The position numbers and the translations under genes were made by a program. The notes beneath the pieces are model-generated. The model worked only from the letters and a program-made list of their open reading frames with translations, was not told the DNA's origin and ran no database searches. From positions 1-6,368 of the forward strand of contig QHXE01000513.1 of the NCBI GenBank assembly GCA_003222835.1: a stretch of 6,368 nt of DNA, read 5' to 3'. Of this stretch, positions 5,315 to 6,368 are shown in pieces; the first letter of the stretch is position 1, and each line of letters begins with the position of its first letter. Source of the DNA: Acidobacteriota bacterium (GTDB lineage Bacteria; Acidobacteriota; Blastocatellia; Pyrinomonadales; Pyrinomonadaceae).

Positions 5315-6259
5315 ATGACAATCGCATACATCTTTCCCGGACAGGGCTCACAATACGCGGGCATGGGAAAGGATTTGGCCGATCAATTTCCCGCGGCTAG
5401 ACAGGTCTTTGAAGAAGCTGACGCAGCGCTCGGGTTTGCGCTCTCGGAACTGTGTTTCAATGGTCCGGCAGAGCAGTTGCAGTTAACCGAGAATACGCAA
5501 CCGGCCCTTCTGACCACCTCAATTGCCGTGTTGCGAGCGATGGAAGCGGAAGGGTTCGGCAAGCCCGACTTTGTTGCCGGACATAGTCTCGGTGAATACA
5601 CAGCTTTGGTTGCCGCAGGTTCGCTTTCGTTGCCCGATGCAGTGAGGACGGTGCGCGCGCGCGGACGTTACATGCAGGAAGCAGTGCCCATCGGAGCGGG
5701 CGCGATGGCTGCAATTCTTGGCGTCGATCTCAGCACAGTGGTGCAGGCGTGCGCTGAAGCCGGCGACGGACAGGTTTGCAGCCCGGCCAATATTAATTCG
5801 CCAAATCAGGTTGTCATTGCAGGCGATGTAGGGGCAATCGATCGCGCGGTGGGGTTGTTAAAGGACCGCGGGGCGAAGCGGGCAATAAAACTGAAGGTTA
5901 GCGCGCCTTTTCATTGTGCCTTGATGGGACCAGCGCAAAATCGTCTGGCCTCAGATTTACATGAGATTACATTTGAAGACTTGGAGATACCGATGGTTAC
6001 GAACGTTGACGCGAGGGCCGTCACGGACGGAGTCGAAGCTCGCGACGCTTTAGTCAGACAAGTTTCGCAGGCCGTTCGGTGGCTGGAATCAGTTGAATTT
6101 TTGATCGGTCACGGTGTACAAAGCTTTATAGAAATAGGACCCGGAAAAGTTTTGAGCGGGCTGGTGCGCCAGATTGATCGCAGCGTAAGTTGCGTCAATG
6201 TAGAGGATGCTGCTAGTCTGCGCGCTGCTCGTGAGGTGCTATTGTCCGACAAACTTTAG
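5315..6259 (+). CDS. fabD: Malonyl-CoA:ACP transacylase
   Basis: Moves malonyl from CoA to acyl carrier protein, supplying the extender for FabH and the elongating synthases. The 314 residues compare with about 309 in E. coli. Motifs in order: FPGQGSQ (7-13) with the oxyanion-hole Gln10, nucleophile Ser91 in AGHSLGEYTAL, Arg116 in RARGRYMQEAVP (the malonyl-carboxylate arginine), and catalytic His200 in SAPFHCALM. NSPNQVVIAG (161-170) and the C-terminal FIEIGPGKVLSGL are also typical. The MTIAYIFPGQGSQ start is canonical, yet no Shine-Dalgarno precedes it; the spacer repeat runs to within 13 nt of the ATG. The last codons (LSDKL-stop) lie inside the left arm of the inverted repeat at 6243-6326, so the repeat supplies the stop codon and C-terminal residues. 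fabH precedes it, and another gene starts 88 nt after it. Confidence 0.97.
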   Translation: MTIAYIFPGQGSQYAGMGKDLADQFPAARQVFEEADAALGFALSELCFNGPAEQLQLTENTQPALLTTSIAVLRAMEAEGFGKPDFVAGHSLGEYTALVAAGSLSLPDAVRTVRARGRYMQEAVPIGAGAMAAILGVDLSTVVQACAEAGDGQVCSPANINSPNQVVIAGDVGAIDRAVGLLKDRGAKRAIKLKVSAPFHCALMGPAQNRLASDLHEITFEDLEIPMVTNVDARAVTDGVEARDALVRQVSQAVRWLESVEFLIGHGVQSFIEIGPGKVLSGLVRQIDRSVSCVNVEDAASLRAAREVLLSDKL

Positions 6260-6326
6260 TTTGTCGTGCCGGCGAACCAGTTGGTTTTTTGGATAACAGA
6301 AGCGACAAACTGAAGTTTGTCGGACA
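6243..6326. repeat. Long near-perfect inverted repeat, CGACAAACTNNAGTTTGTCG class
   Basis: Arms 6243-6266 and 6303-6326 (24 nt) are complementary at 23 of 24 positions, with a 36-nt loop. Each arm is itself a palindrome of 9-bp half-sites around two bases (TT on the left, GA on the right). The left arm overlaps the end of fabD, including its TAG. The loop holds AACCAGTTGGTTTTTT, a very weak hairpin with a T-run, which I do not call a terminator. The design parallels the inverted repeat at 3085-3148. Confidence 0.8.
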
Positions 6327-6334
6327 TCTTGAAA

Positions 6335-6340
6335 GAGGAG
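6335..6340 (+). promoter_or_regulatory. Shine-Dalgarno (GAGGAG) for the gene at 6348
   Basis: GAGGAG lies seven bases before ATG 6348, a strong match and spacing. It lies just outside the right arm of the preceding inverted repeat and supports a real start for the partial gene. Confidence 0.75.
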
Positions 6341-6347
6341 CAAACGA

Positions 6348-6368
6348 ATGCCCGATCCAGAGATTGAG
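6348..6368 (+). CDS. Start of a further gene, cut by the window edge (possibly fabG)
   Basis: Only seven codons are visible (MPDPEIE), opened by an ATG with a good GAGGAG Shine-Dalgarno. Too little remains to identify the product. In many bacteria fabD is followed by fabG (3-oxoacyl-ACP reductase) and acpP, so fabG is the contextual guess. The visible residues do not show a FabG N-terminus (which normally begins close to a KVALVTGAS stretch), so an extended FabG, an acyl carrier protein or another gene is equally open. Confidence 0.6.

Noticed and set aside
6275..6290. Possible intrinsic terminator AACC-AGTT-GGTT plus T-run after fabD
   Set aside because: The stem is only about four weak pairs, it lies in the loop of a larger inverted repeat, and operon continuation to the gene at 6348 is expected.
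1..6368. CRISPR array, tRNA/rRNA gene, insertion sequence or defence system
   Set aside because: No regularly spaced direct repeats, no tRNA-like cloverleaf noticed, and no transposase, nuclease or toxin-antitoxin frames; the genes are core metabolism and ribosome functions.

Overview
The window holds ordinary bacterial core-metabolism genes, all on the + strand, from a moderately GC-rich genome. The organism is most likely an Acidobacteriota member, perhaps Blastocatellia-like. That placement is inference: it rests on remembered resemblance of the two hypothetical proteins and of the intergenic repeats to that phylum, not on a search.

Left half (1-2489): an acyl-CoA module. A 5'-truncated acetyl-CoA acetyltransferase (thiolase) is followed, with an ATGA overlap, by a 150-residue membrane protein of unknown function. 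After a 99-nt spacer comes a 3-hydroxybutyryl-CoA dehydrogenase. The two enzymes catalyse consecutive steps: 2 acetyl-CoA to acetoacetyl-CoA, then to 3-hydroxybutyryl-CoA, or the reverse in beta-oxidation or ketone/PHB turnover. A zinc-ribbon/coiled-coil protein of unknown function follows (2609-3055).

Right half (3215-6368): the widely conserved ribosome/fatty-acid cluster. A good sigma-70-type promoter precedes a DUF177 (YceD-like) gene, then rpmF (ribosomal protein L32), fabH (ketoacyl-ACP synthase III), fabD (malonyl-CoA:ACP transacylase) and the first seven codons of another gene. plsX, which often sits between rpmF and fabH, is not there.

No gene-free stretch exceeds 300 bases; the longest is 244 nt (3056-3299). 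The spacers are nevertheless dense with structure: near-perfect inverted repeats of at least three kinds, and low-complexity words (GATCTCAGATC and CTTTGTRCTTTG types) recurring just upstream of start codons.

I see no evidence of a mobile element, CRISPR array, RNA gene or undescribed multi-gene system. The two most interesting observations are a leader hairpin that would hide the DUF177 Shine-Dalgarno sequence, and a 29-codon, very basic open frame continuing past the rpmF TGA almost to fabH.
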